The notes: generated by a model not told the origin, from the letters alone. Positions 1 to 5,520 are shown, counted from the first letter of the stretch. The stretch: DNA of 59,694 nt from a virus (IMGVR_UViG_3300017991_000122:1-59694); one strand, 5' to 3'. Numbers and translations: made by a program.

Positions 1-386
1 CCCCGGTTGTCGCCGATGACGAGCTGGTGCGGGACGTCGAGGTCGACCAGGTCTTGGCTCGTCGTGTTCACGGCGCAGACTCGAGCATACCCCAGTCGCT
101 TGAACGCCTCGGTGATCCTGCCGCCGCCTTGGCCGGCGCCGATGAACGCCATGCGCAGAGCCGCGTCGAAGGCGTCCTCACGGAAGACTGCCTCGGTGTC
201 TTCTGCATCCGGGTCCTCGACAGCAACCTCCTCGAAATCGGGTAGGTCGATGCCGGTCGTCGCTCGAGTCGGGGGAGTTTTCGCCTTCTCCTCTCGAGCG
301 ACCTGCTCCGGAGCCGCCGGGGCAGTCGGGTGGTCATACAACGGATCAGGAGCGGGGGCTCCACGCTTTCGTCCTTGTCTAGTCAT
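1..386 (-). CDS. FtsZ/tubulin-like GTPase, N-terminal part (cut by window edge)
   Basis: The reading frame opens at ATG 386 behind GAGGTAGACG and stays open to base 1, so 129 residues are visible and the C-terminus lies outside the window. Residues 1-75 are a polar, acidic, probably disordered leader. Residues 80-91 read AFIGAGQGGGRI, a glycine-rich nucleotide loop. Residues 105-113 read AVNTTSQDL, the second-strand pattern of FtsZ (INTDAQAL). A further strand ends HQLVIGDNRG. This order fits the N-terminal Rossmann fold of the FtsZ/tubulin superfamily. The GTP signature motif (GGGTGTG in FtsZ) would lie downstream, out of view. Phage tubulins such as PhuZ build filaments that position DNA or a phage nucleus; that role here is inference. 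A dinucleotide-binding Rossmann enzyme is the main alternative. Confidence 0.55.
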   Translation of the reverse strand, partial: MTRQGRKRGAPAPDPLYDHPTAPAAPEQVAREEKAKTPPTRATTGIDLPDFEEVAVEDPDAEDTEAVFREDAFDAALRMAFIGAGQGGGRITEAFKRLGYARVCAVNTTSQDLVDLDVPHQLVIGDNR

Positions 387-429
387 CGTCTACCTCGCCC
401 TTACGGTAGCAGAAATGACGAGGCGATCT

Positions 430-1308
430 CTACCCTCTGCATGGAGGAAGGCACGGGTCCAGGTTGCGGATGATGTGCCCGACCACCTCGGCGCACTGGG
501 GAACGACGGAGTTGCCTAGGGCTCGAAGCCGAGCCCGGTCCATCCGGGCATGAAACCCATGAGGGCTTCGACGAACACCGGGTTCAGGGCCACCGTCACT
601 GAGGTACGCTCCCCAGGCTGCCTGATCTCCGCACTCGGGAGGAAATGGGAATGGAGCGCGTCCGTCAGCGTGGTCCCCGGTTTGCCCTTCAACATGTAGC
701 CTTGCCGTCTTGAGGATTTCGCGTCGGAAACGGTGGGGGTCGGCCAGATGGAAGTCGGCTGCGGACTGGTAGGCTGACTCGGGTCGGGTGGAGCGCCACT
801 GCCTGAAGAGCTGCTCGGGCATGTGGTGGGGGTTGGCCGCGACAAGGAAGATGCGGGCGCGAACATGTGGCGCCCCCACATCCCTTGCTTCAATCGGGAC
901 CGGTAGGCTCGCATACTCGAGCCGTTCCAGGTCTCGTCGGACGGCATCGACCCATTTGTTGCCGCCTGACGCAACGTTTTCGACGACGACCCACCTCGGA
1001 TGTAGTTCCTCAACGAGTCGAGAGAACTCGTACCAAAGCCCGCTACGAGAACCTGCAAGGCCACTTCGTGTACCTGCGGAGGAAATGTCTTGGCAAGGGA
1101 ATCCCCCACACAGCAGGTCAGGTCGGGGTTGCCCTTCGGCTTCTCGGACATCGACTACGCTCCTGTCAACCTGCGGCCAGTGCTGCTCGAGCACCCGACG
1201 ACAGAACTCGTTCTGTTCGACTTGCCAGAGTACAGGACCCAGACCGGCGAGCTCAAGACCGTGCTCGAGCCCACCGATCCCAGAGAAGAGGCTCCCGATC
1301 GAGAGCAT
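430..1308 (-). CDS. DNA C5-cytosine methyltransferase (Dcm type)
   Basis: A 292-residue protein that should transfer a methyl group from AdoMet to cytosine C5 in DNA. Seen directly: motif I SLFSGIGGLE (residues 6-15), motif IV GGFPCQ with catalytic Cys72, motif VI ENV (110-112), motif VIII RARIFLV (from 150) and motif X GNSVVP (about 265-270). The start is ATG 1308, which shares one base with the stop of the HNH gene upstream (TGATG); the frame is open further upstream but lacks homology there. Residues about 165-235, between motifs VIII and X, look unlike a normal target-recognition region, and an overlapping frame there is more protein-like (see finding). Probable role: protecting phage DNA from host restriction. 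Confidence 0.88.
   Translation of the reverse strand: MLSIGSLFSGIGGLEHGLELAGLGPVLWQVEQNEFCRRVLEQHWPQVDRSVVDVREAEGQPRPDLLCGGFPCQDISSAGTRSGLAGSRSGLWYEFSRLVEELHPRWVVVENVASGGNKWVDAVRRDLERLEYASLPVPIEARDVGAPHVRARIFLVAANPHHMPEQLFRQWRSTRPESAYQSAADFHLADPHRFRREILKTARLHVEGQTGDHADGRAPFPFPPECGDQAAWGAYLSDGGPEPGVRRSPHGFHARMDRARLRALGNSVVPQCAEVVGHIIRNLDPCLPPCRG
516..1151 (-). other. overlapping reading frame inside the C5 methyltransferase gene
   Basis: A second open frame of 211 codons lies within the methyltransferase gene, shifted relative to it. Its second half contains IWPTPTVSDAK, then GTTLTDAL, and ends LNPVFVEALMGFMPGWTGL. To my recollection these phrases recur at the ends of many phage-encoded C5 methyltransferases and their companion proteins, which would be unexpected for a chance shadow frame. 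It may be an overprinted gene, the trace of an ancestral frame change, or a frame that the family's nucleotide conservation keeps open. No ribosome binding site stands out. Not scored as a firm gene. Confidence 0.25.
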
Positions 1309-1817
1309 CAGGCCCCTACGAATTGCTTCCAGATGTCGGGCGCGGCCTCGGGCAGACGCAGCGGCTCGAGAGGAAGACTGTTCGGGCGCCTCGGTACGCA
1401 GTGCAGGGTCATGCCGGCTTGGTCGGGCGTGCGGCCGTCCTTCTTGGAGTTGCACGCCTTGCAAGCCATCACGATGTTCGTCCACGTCGTCAGACCTCCC
1501 TGACACTTCGGGATGACGTGGTCGTACGTGAGCTTCGACAGCGGCAGCTTCCTCAAGCAGTACTGGCAGCGGTGTCCGTCACGAGCCGCGACGTTCGTCC
1601 GCGAGAACTTGATGCCCTTCTTCGCCGCGCCGAACGGTTTGCGCACGCGAATCACGGCGGGAAGATCCATTTCCACGCTTGGGCTTCGGACCGACTGGCC
1701 CGGATACCCCGCGAGCTGCTCGAACTTCCCCGTGTAGATGCCCGTTATCGCCTCCGTCCACGGGATGATCTGGATCGGCATGTACCAGCTCGTCAGCACC
1801 AGTGTTCTCGCTTCCAT
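1308..1817 (-). CDS. HNH endonuclease
   Basis: A 169-residue protein. Residues 84-122 form a zinc-stabilised HNH (beta-beta-alpha metal) motif: CQYC (84-87), the catalytic DH pair (H100), VIPKCQGG, Asn114, then CKAC (119-122). Such nucleases nick or cut DNA. In phages they act as homing enzymes, packaging nickases or host-DNA degraders. ATG 1817 has an ideal Shine-Dalgarno, GGAGGT, five bases upstream. It overlaps the methyltransferase start by one base, so the two are probably co-expressed, and the pair could be a restriction-modification-like or homing module. The N-terminal 60 residues match nothing I recognise. Confidence 0.85.
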   Translation of the reverse strand: MEARTLVLTSWYMPIQIIPWTEAITGIYTGKFEQLAGYPGQSVRSPSVEMDLPAVIRVRKPFGAAKKGIKFSRTNVAARDGHRCQYCLRKLPLSKLTYDHVIPKCQGGLTTWTNIVMACKACNSKKDGRTPDQAGMTLHCVPRRPNSLPLEPLRLPEAAPDIWKQFVGA

Positions 1818-2058
1818 GACCTACCTCCGTCTCTTCTTTCTCATGATGTTTCTCCTCGAACACGACCCGGCCGTCTACGACGGGCCGTACCTTCAGACGC
1901 TCTCTCCAACGATGATCTGACGGGTAGGGGTGCAGCAAGTCCCTCATCAGGAAATCTGCTTCGTCCTCCGTCTCCACCACGATGCACAGGTAGCGCCGAC
2001 GCAGTTCCATGTCTGCGACGGTCCATCCGTTCTTCCTCTTCACGCGCTTCGTGGTCAT
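1579..2058 (-). CDS. hypothetical protein overlapping the HNH gene
   Basis: The frame from ATG 2058 encodes 159 residues. Residues 1-80 (through VVFEEKHHEKEETE) have the coding character of the neighbours and end just before the HNH start. The last 79 residues lie wholly inside the HNH gene in another frame and look like shadow sequence, but no earlier stop exists. The start codon lies three bases beyond the 3' end of the upstream tRNA, which fits the tRNA-punctuation pattern of this region. No domain recognised; function unknown. Confidence 0.5.
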   Translation of the reverse strand: MTTKRVKRKNGWTVADMELRRRYLCIVVETEDEADFLMRDLLHPYPSDHRWRERLKVRPVVDGRVVFEEKHHEKEETEVGHGSENTGADELVHADPDHPVDGGDNGHLHGEVRAARGVSGPVGPKPKRGNGSSRRDSRAQTVRRGEEGHQVLADERRGS

Positions 2059-2061
2059 GGG

Positions 2062-2135
2062 TGCTCGGGGCGAGATTCGAACTCGCACTGGACGGGTTCT
2101 AAACCCGCTGCCGCTGCCAGTTGGGCTACCCGAGC
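2062..2135 (-). tRNA. tRNA with anticodon UAG (leucine codon CUA), short variable loop
   Basis: Acceptor GCTCGGG/CCCGAGC, D-arm GCC/GGC, anticodon stem GCGGG/CCCGT with loop TTTAGAA (anticodon at 2099-2101), T-arm GCGAG-TTCGAAT-CTCGC, A73. UAG reads CUA (Leu), but the variable loop is only about five bases, whereas true tRNA-Leu is class II with a long arm. Charging identity is therefore uncertain. Confidence 0.75.
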
Positions 2136-2366
2136 CTACTTCAAACTGATGGGCTTGTGACGCTCGCCGGGAGGAATCGTCTTGGCTTCCGACGTCACGT
2201 GCACCGTGAGCTTCACCTGGACCCCTTCAGGCGTCCGCACGAGGACAGTCTGGCTTCCTCGAGGGCGTGCCGCACAGAGCAGGTTCTGGAGCTTCGCGGC
2301 GATGTGCCCGTCCAGGTAGACGTGGACCTCGTCACTCTTCTCCCTCACTTCGATCAGCTTGTTCAT
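2136..2366 (-). CDS. small hypothetical protein between two tRNAs
   Basis: A 76-residue protein starting MNKLIEVREK. The A of its ATG is the last A of the CCA end of the tRNA-Leu upstream, and its TAG stop directly abuts the 5' base of the next tRNA. The gene is thus exactly framed by two tRNAs and has no Shine-Dalgarno of its own. Clean tRNA 3' maturation would leave a nearly leaderless mRNA. It looks like a soluble, mixed alpha/beta protein (VHVYLDGHIAAKLQNLL, TVLVRTPEGVQVKLTVHV). No family recognised. Confidence 0.65.
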   Translation of the reverse strand: MNKLIEVREKSDEVHVYLDGHIAAKLQNLLCAARPRGSQTVLVRTPEGVQVKLTVHVTSEAKTIPPGERHKPISLK

Positions 2367-2453
2367 GGTGCGCGGAGAGGGAGTCGAACCCTCACAGGGA
2401 CTATGCCCCACTTGGCCCTCAACCAAGCGTGTCTACCATTCCACCACCCGCGC
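2366..2453 (-). tRNA. tRNA-Leu (GAG)
   Basis: Class II tRNA. Acceptor GCGCGGG/TCCGCGC, anticodon stem CTTGG/CCAAG with loop TTGAGGG, long variable arm, T-loop TTCGACT, A73 and an encoded CCA. The last A of the CCA is the first base of the next gene's start codon. Confidence 0.9.
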
Positions 2454-2458
2454 GTGGG

Positions 2459-2542
2459 TGCTCAGAGCGGGACTCGAACCCGCACAGCCACAAGGGCCAC
2501 CAGTTCCTGAGACTGGCGTGTCTACCATTCCACCACCTGAGC
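2459..2542 (-). tRNA. tRNA-Leu (CAG)
   Basis: Class II tRNA. Acceptor GCTCAGG with CTGAGC, anticodon stem CCAGT/ACTGG with loop CTCAGGA, long variable arm, T-arm GCGGG-TTCGAGT-CCCGC, A73. It is five bases from tRNA-Leu(GAG). Confidence 0.9.
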
Positions 2543-2546
2543 TCAG

Positions 2547-2620
2547 TGCCAACGGAGGGATTCGAACCCTCACTTGACCGCGTTTGAAACGGCTACCTCT
2601 GCCAGTTGGGCTACGTTGGC
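2547..2620 (-). tRNA. tRNA with anticodon CAA (leucine codon UUG), short variable loop
   Basis: Acceptor GCCAACG/CGTTGGC, anticodon stem GCCGT/GCGGT with loop TTCAAAC, T-arm GAGGG-TTCGAAT-CCCTC, A73. CAA reads UUG (Leu), yet the variable loop is five bases, not the long arm of tRNA-Leu. The preceding gene's TGA abuts its 5' base. Confidence 0.75.
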
Positions 2621-3133
2621 TCATCTCGCAATTCTCAAGTCGTCGAGCTCCGCGATGACCTCGGCGTCTATCTCCTCGCTCATCTTCTCGGCGAGCGACT
2701 TCGTGATCTCCTGCTCGACGCTGGGCATCGTGTTCTCGATGCACTCCAGCACGGCAAGCGTCTCCTTGGCGATCTGCTCTCGGAGCTCGCGTGAAGGGTT
2801 GCCGCAGTACTCGAACTCGATGCGCAGCACCTTCGGGTTGGCGTCGATGCTTTCCTTGTGGACAACCCGCCAGCTCTTCTCGAACTCCTCTCGGGAGCAG
2901 CCCATCTTCTGGACTTCCCCGTCCGTGAGCAGCACGAGAAGGTTGCCTTGCTCGACCGCCGTCACCCGCAGGGGGATGAACTCGGTCTCGGTCTCGTGGC
3001 CGGCCGGGACAGCGAAGACGATGTCGCCGGGACAGACGCTGGAGACGGGAGCCTCCTTCATGTGCATCACCGTCCGAGACTTGTCTTGGATGGTGTGCCA
3101 CCGAGGGAACCGGACTAGTCGGAGACGATTCAT
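2621..3133 (-). CDS. hypothetical protein, acidic C-terminal half
   Basis: A 170-residue protein starting MNRLRLVRFPRWH. ATG 3133 overlaps the stop of the upstream gene (ATGA), so the two are translationally coupled. The central part (IVFAVPAGHETETEFIPLRV, then NLLVLLTDGEVQKMG) looks beta-rich. The last 60 residues are helical and acidic (KSLAEKMSEEIDAEVIAEL). The TGA directly abuts the following tRNA. No family recognised. Confidence 0.7.
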   Translation of the reverse strand: MNRLRLVRFPRWHTIQDKSRTVMHMKEAPVSSVCPGDIVFAVPAGHETETEFIPLRVTAVEQGNLLVLLTDGEVQKMGCSREEFEKSWRVVHKESIDANPKVLRIEFEYCGNPSRELREQIAKETLAVLECIENTMPSVEQEITKSLAEKMSEEIDAEVIAELDDLRIAR

Positions 3134-3477
3134 TTCAACCCCAGCACGGCCTTGTCTTCGTCCGTGAGCTTCGCGAGCGCTTCCAACCGCTTGGTGGCCC
3201 ACTTGTTAGCGTCCTGCCAGGACTCGACCTTGATGGGCTTGCTGCTCTGGGTCTGATCGAGCAGGTAGTGAACGAGGTCGAGCCCCTCGTCGTCGGCGAG
3301 CTCGAGGCAAAGCACCTTGCGGTCCGTGATGTGAACCTCGCCTCCCATCCCCGTGAGAATCATCGCGACGTTCTCGGCCACCGCCCGATCCGTGTAGAAC
3401 CTGGTCTGCGCTGCGCCCTTGAGCACGACAGCCGTCTGGTAAACCGGGAAGATCGTACAGTTCCACGCTTTTCTCAT
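3130..3477 (-). CDS. small hypothetical protein starting on a tRNA CCA
   Basis: A 115-residue protein, MRKAWNCTIF at the start. The A of its ATG is the final A of the tRNA-Val CCA, so there is no separate leader. It contains a GGEVHITDRKVLCLELADDE stretch and ends in a charged helix. The stop overlaps the next start (ATGA). The fold appears alpha/beta; function unknown. Confidence 0.7.
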   Translation of the reverse strand: MRKAWNCTIFPVYQTAVVLKGAAQTRFYTDRAVAENVAMILTGMGGEVHITDRKVLCLELADDEGLDLVHYLLDQTQSSKPIKVESWQDANKWATKRLEALAKLTDEDKAVLGLK

Positions 3478-3551
3478 GGTGCGCCTCGTGGGAATCGAAC
3501 CCACCTCTGCGTCCTCGTCATGGACGTGCCCTCCCAGAAGGCTAGAGGCGC
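3477..3551 (-). tRNA. tRNA-Val (GAC)
   Basis: Acceptor GCGCCTC/GAGGCGC, anticodon stem CGTCC/GGACG with loop ATGACGA, T-arm GTGGG-TTCGATT-CCCAC, A73 plus encoded CCA. The upstream gene ends inside it (TAG at U8-A9) and the downstream gene starts on its CCA. Confidence 0.9.
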
Positions 3552-3784
3552 CGAATCAAAACCTTCCGCGCGTCGTCTGGAATGCGACCGCCCTTCTCGA
3601 TCTTTCGCAGGACTTCGAACGCGAGCTTCTTGTTCTCGTCCGTGTCGATGATGGCGACCATGTCCCCCGACTTGCCGTTGCGCGGGCCGCGCAGTTCGAA
3701 GTCGAACCGCACATCCTCTTCCGACAGCAGTTCGTAGTCGTGCTCCTCGAGCAGAAGGTGCCCGTTGTGGCTCACCATGATCAT
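3542..3784 (-). CDS. small hypothetical protein, leaderless, ending inside tRNA-Val
   Basis: An 80-residue protein beginning MIMVSHNGHLLLEEH. I chose ATG 3784 because a strong promoter (TTGACA-N17-TACGTT, 3792-3820) ends seven bases before it, so the mRNA should begin at or next to the start codon. The frame is open further upstream only through the promoter itself. The TAG stop is formed by U8-A9 of tRNA-Val(GAC), a 10-base overlap. Features include an acidic centre and DMVAIIDTDENKKLAFEVLR. Function unknown. Confidence 0.65.
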   Translation of the reverse strand: MIMVSHNGHLLLEEHDYELLSEEDVRFDFELRGPRNGKSGDMVAIIDTDENKKLAFEVLRKIEKGGRIPDDARKVLIRRL

Positions 3785-3791
3785 GCTCGGC

Positions 3792-3820
3792 AACGTAACA
3801 GCTACCGGAGGGATTGTCAA
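3792..3820 (-). promoter_or_regulatory. sigma70-type promoter P1 (leaderless)
   Basis: -35 TTGACA (3815-3820), 17-base spacer, TG-extended -10 region TGTTACGTT (hexamer 3792-3797). ATG 3784 follows after seven bases. Confidence 0.7.
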
Positions 3821-3821
3821 G

Positions 3822-3892
3822 TAGGGGTGCCCGGAATCGAACCGGGCCTAGACGCATATAAGACGTCCTGATCCGACCAGAACCACACCCCC
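3822..3892 (-). tRNA. tRNA with anticodon UAU (isoleucine codon AUA)
   Basis: Acceptor GGGGGTG/CACCCCT, anticodon stem GACGT/GCGTC with loop CTTATAT, T-arm CCCGG-TTCGATT-CCGGG, A73. The D-arm is poorly formed and the molecule is short (71 bases). It is clearly a tRNA by its T-arm and anticodon arm, but the details are uncertain. Confidence 0.6.
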
Positions 3893-3901
3893 AGACGCAC
3901 G

Positions 3902-3931
3902 AAAACCCTGGCTCCGTCTCGGGGGTCAGGG
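3902..3931 (-). terminator. Rho-independent-like terminator
   Basis: On the minus strand, CCCTG and CAGGG pair around an inner CCG-AGA-CGG hairpin and are followed by TTTT. It lies about 120 bases downstream of a promoter at 4056-4083 with no gene between them. Confidence 0.5.
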
Positions 3932-4049
3932 TCTCGCTATGTCCTGGTCACTGGCCCGCAAACCCGAAAGCCTGCGAACCCTGGCCCCTTCTGCTCCTTT
4001 TGAGAGCCGGGAACCACCCACCCTGTTCGGGTTGGGGTTTCCAAAGACA
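3932..4049 (-). ncRNA. candidate small RNA between promoter and terminator
   Basis: This gene-free stretch begins seven bases after a TTGACG-N16-TAGAGT promoter and runs into the terminator at 3902-3931, predicting a transcript of about 140-150 bases. It has no coding frame that is not tRNA read-through. It contains several potential hairpins: CCCTGT...ACAGGG near its 5' end, GCTC...GAGC, and CGCAGGC-TTTCGG-GTTTGCG. No known family recognised. It is not a tRNA and lacks the signature of the five Y-RNA-like elements. Function unknown; an RNA sponge, a tmRNA-like or a 6S-like role are all open. Confidence 0.4.
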
Positions 4050-4055
4050 GGGAGG

Positions 4056-4083
4056 ACTCTACTCAGCCCACGCGAACCGTCAA
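4056..4083 (-). promoter_or_regulatory. sigma70-type promoter for the small RNA
   Basis: -35 TTGACG (4078-4083), 16-base spacer, -10 TAGAGT (4056-4061), facing the gene-free stretch 3932-4049. Confidence 0.5.
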
Positions 4084-4100
4084 GAAAAATCGTACGCGGT

Positions 4101-4173
4101 GCACGCGGAGGGATTCGAACCCACACTTTGCCGGGTTTAGGCCGGTCGCCTCTGCCGTTGGGCTACGCGCGCA
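4101..4173 (-). tRNA. tRNA with anticodon UAA (leucine codon UUA), C33
   Basis: Acceptor GCGCGCG/CGCGTGC, anticodon stem ACCGG/CCGGC, loop CCTAAAC, T-loop TTCGAAT, A73. Position 33 is C, not the near-universal U, the variable loop is short and the T-stem has a T-T mismatch. The upstream gene's TAG stop is its U8-A9. Confidence 0.65.
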
Positions 4174-4777
4174 GCAGCTTGCCGAGGTCTTCCTCGAGCT
4201 TCTCGACCGTCATCGCCTCGAGCTTGCCCTCTGCGGACTCGTAACGGGCCCCTAAGCGCGGCAACGCGAAGCGGACGACGAATCGGTCGTCTTCCTCGTC
4301 ACCGGCCCACAGGACGGCTTCTGCGACCGTCCAGGTGATGGGCTGCTCGAGCTCGAACTTCGGAGGTTGCTCGCCGCCTCCCACCGGGGCGTACGAGAGC
4401 GTGACGTGCGGGTTGTAGTCGGGGAACTTCTTGGAGAACGCCGCGCCGGCCGCGTCGAGGGCCTCGGCGAGTTTGCCACGGAGCTCGTGTAGTTCGTCGC
4501 TCCGCACCTTGCCGATGACCGGGACCTGACCAGGCTTCCAGTCGGGGTTCTCGGGGAAGGAGTCGACCTCGGCAACCGCGACCGGGAACGGCGCCGTGCT
4601 CTGGAAGACCGGAGCTATTGCTTCGATCGCCTTGCACACCTCGCCGATCGGGATCTTGTCGCCGAAGTACACGAGCGTGATGTGGTGCGAACCCTTGCCG
4701 ACCGGGTCGCCGGGAACCTCGACATCGCTCAGGAGCTGTCGGATCTCACGGGGGACTGAGATACCTAGAAACGCCAT
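4163..4777 (-). CDS. 2H phosphoesterase (LigT / 2'-5' RNA ligase-like)
   Basis: A 204-residue protein with the two hallmark HxT motifs, HITLVYF (H32, T34) and HVTLSYA (H124, T126), at the spacing typical of the 2H superfamily. Members open 2',3'-cyclic phosphates or cleave 2'-5' or 3'-5' linked nucleotides. The last 40 residues are a charged helix (YESAEGKLEAM...). ATG 4777 has GAGGTG upstream. The stop lies inside the next tRNA (U8-A9). In a tRNA array the enzyme could heal cleaved tRNA ends. Alternatively, as with the phage anti-CBASS enzyme Acb1, it could destroy cyclic-nucleotide alarm signals. The sequence cannot separate these roles. Confidence 0.82.
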   Translation of the reverse strand: MAFLGISVPREIRQLLSDVEVPGDPVGKGSHHITLVYFGDKIPIGEVCKAIEAIAPVFQSTAPFPVAVAEVDSFPENPDWKPGQVPVIGKVRSDELHELRGKLAEALDAAGAAFSKKFPDYNPHVTLSYAPVGGGEQPPKFELEQPITWTVAEAVLWAGDEEDDRFVVRFALPRLGARYESAEGKLEAMTVEKLEEDLGKLLRA

Positions 4778-4780
4778 GCT

Positions 4781-4999
4781 TCACCTCTTCGGTGCGCGCT
4801 CGGGGGATCGAACCCCGCTCTCCCGCCTTGTAAGGACGGCGCCGTCACCAGACGACCCAACGCGCTCGAGCTCGTCGGAGTAGTGCTGCTCGAGCCGGTC
4901 GCGGGTAGAGTCAAACTCCGTCCAGTCCCCGGTGAGCACCGCCTTCCGGAAGGCGTCCTCGAGGTCGGACAACACGACAGCAGCTTGCGGGCAGGCCAT
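4781..4999 (-). CDS. small acidic hypothetical protein reading through tRNA-Val
   Basis: ATG 4999 has a good AGAGGA ribosome site. Residues 1-47 (MACPQAAVVLSDLEDAFRKA onward) look like a genuine helical peptide. The frame has no stop before tRNA-Val(UAC) and reads through it completely, ending 12 bases past its 3' end, for 72 codons in all. Either the tail is translated tRNA sequence or the functional product is a processed fragment. A longer start at 5044 is possible but has a weaker ribosome site. Confidence 0.4.
   Translation of the reverse strand: MACPQAAVVLSDLEDAFRKAVLTGDWTEFDSTRDRLEQHYSDELERVGSSGDGAVLTRRESGVRSPERAPKR
4793..4865 (-). tRNA. tRNA-Val (UAC)
   Basis: Acceptor GCGCGTT/AGCGCGC, D-arm GTC/GGC, anticodon stem CCGTC/GGCGG with loop CTTACAA, T-arm CGGGG-TTCGATC-CCCCG, A73. 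Confidence 0.88.
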
Positions 5000-5049
5000 A
5001 ATTCCTCTTTGGCATTCGCACCCCTTCCCCATGGAGGGGAGCATACCAG

Positions 5050-5121
5050 TCGGAGCAGCGGGAATCGAACCCGCCAACGCCTGTTCCCGAAACAGGGGGC
5101 CCACCTTGAGCCTTCACTCCG
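5050..5121 (-). tRNA. tRNA-Pro (CGG)
   Basis: Acceptor CGGAGTG/TGCTCCG with the C1-G72 pair typical of bacterial tRNA-Pro, anticodon stem CCTGT/ACAGG with loop TTCGGGA, T-arm GCGGG-TTCGATT-CCCGC, A73. Confidence 0.9.
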
Positions 5122-5125
5122 TAGA

Positions 5126-5234
5126 AAGCGAGGATGATAGCGACCAAGAGAGCTTCCGGACTCGAACCGGCTAGGCATGTTTTGATGACACGCAGTGAAC
5201 CAATCACGATGAACTCCTGATCTACGCCTCGCTT
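5126..5234 (-). ncRNA. Y-RNA-like element 1 (encloses a normally ordered tRNA-like fold)
   Basis: Outer stem AAGCGAGG (5227-5234) pairs with CCTCGCTT (5126-5133). The internal loop is CGTA against GCTATCAT, and the second stem GATCAGGAG pairs with CTCTTGGTC; the same layout occurs in four other places in this window. Inside, in ordinary tRNA order, come a D-arm-like GTG-ATTGGTT-CAC, an anticodon-like hairpin CGTGT-CATCAAA-ACATG and a T-arm CCGG-TTCGAGT-CCGG. The second stem continues where an acceptor stem would be. The loop would place UCA at 34-36, but position 33 is A, so decoding is unlikely. The element abuts the CCA of tRNA-Gln(UUG). Interpreted as a Ro-binding Y RNA with a tRNA-like module. 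Confidence 0.6.
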
Positions 5235-5310
5235 GGAACCGGGACTGGGATTCGAACCCAGACAGTGCCAGCTTCAAAGGCTGGTGACCTACCAATTGGT
5301 CGACCCCGGC
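5234..5310 (-). tRNA. tRNA-Gln (UUG)
   Basis: Acceptor GCCGGGG/TCCCGGT, anticodon stem CCAGC/GCTGG with loop CTTTGAA, T-arm CTGGG-TTCGAAT-CCCAG, then T-CCA encoded. The final A is also the first base of Y-RNA-like element 1. Confidence 0.88.
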
Positions 5311-5313
5311 AGA

Positions 5314-5448
5314 CGACGAGGATGATGACGCACAAGGTTCCTTGTACCGCGTCCTGACCACTAGACGATCCCGCTTCATAGCGGGAGGAGGATTTGAACC
5401 TCCGTTTCGGGCTTGCAATGCGAAGTAGCCCTGCACTACGCCTCGTCG
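5314..5448 (-). ncRNA. Y-RNA-like element 2 (circularly permuted tRNA module)
   Basis: Outer stem CGACGAGG/CCTCGTCG, internal loop CGTA against GTCATCAT, second stem GTGCAGGG/CCTTGTGC, then the shared box TACTTCG. After a hairpin (GGGCT...AGCCC) comes a T-arm GGAGG-TTCAAAT-CCTCC, an acceptor-like hairpin TCCCGCT-ATGA-AGCGGGA, then TC and a D-arm GTC-TAGTGGTCAG-GAC with the conserved GG. This is a tRNA opened at its anticodon stem and closed at its acceptor end, so the Y-type stem replaces the anticodon arm. It lies between tRNA-Gln(UUG) and tRNA-Met. Confidence 0.65.
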
Positions 5449-5449
5449 G

Positions 5450-5518
5450 TGGCAGCAGAGGGACACGAACCCTCGCGGTCGCGGATATGAGCCGCGCCTC
5501 CCACCTTGGGATGCTGCC
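5450..5518 (-). tRNA. tRNA-Met (CAU)
   Basis: Acceptor GGCAGCA/TGCTGCC, anticodon stem CGCGG/CCGCG with loop CTCATAT, T-loop TTCGTGT, A73. It is short (69 bases) with a compact D-arm. CAU could be elongator Met or, if lysidine-modified, Ile for AUA. Confidence 0.8.
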
Positions 5519-5520
5519 GG

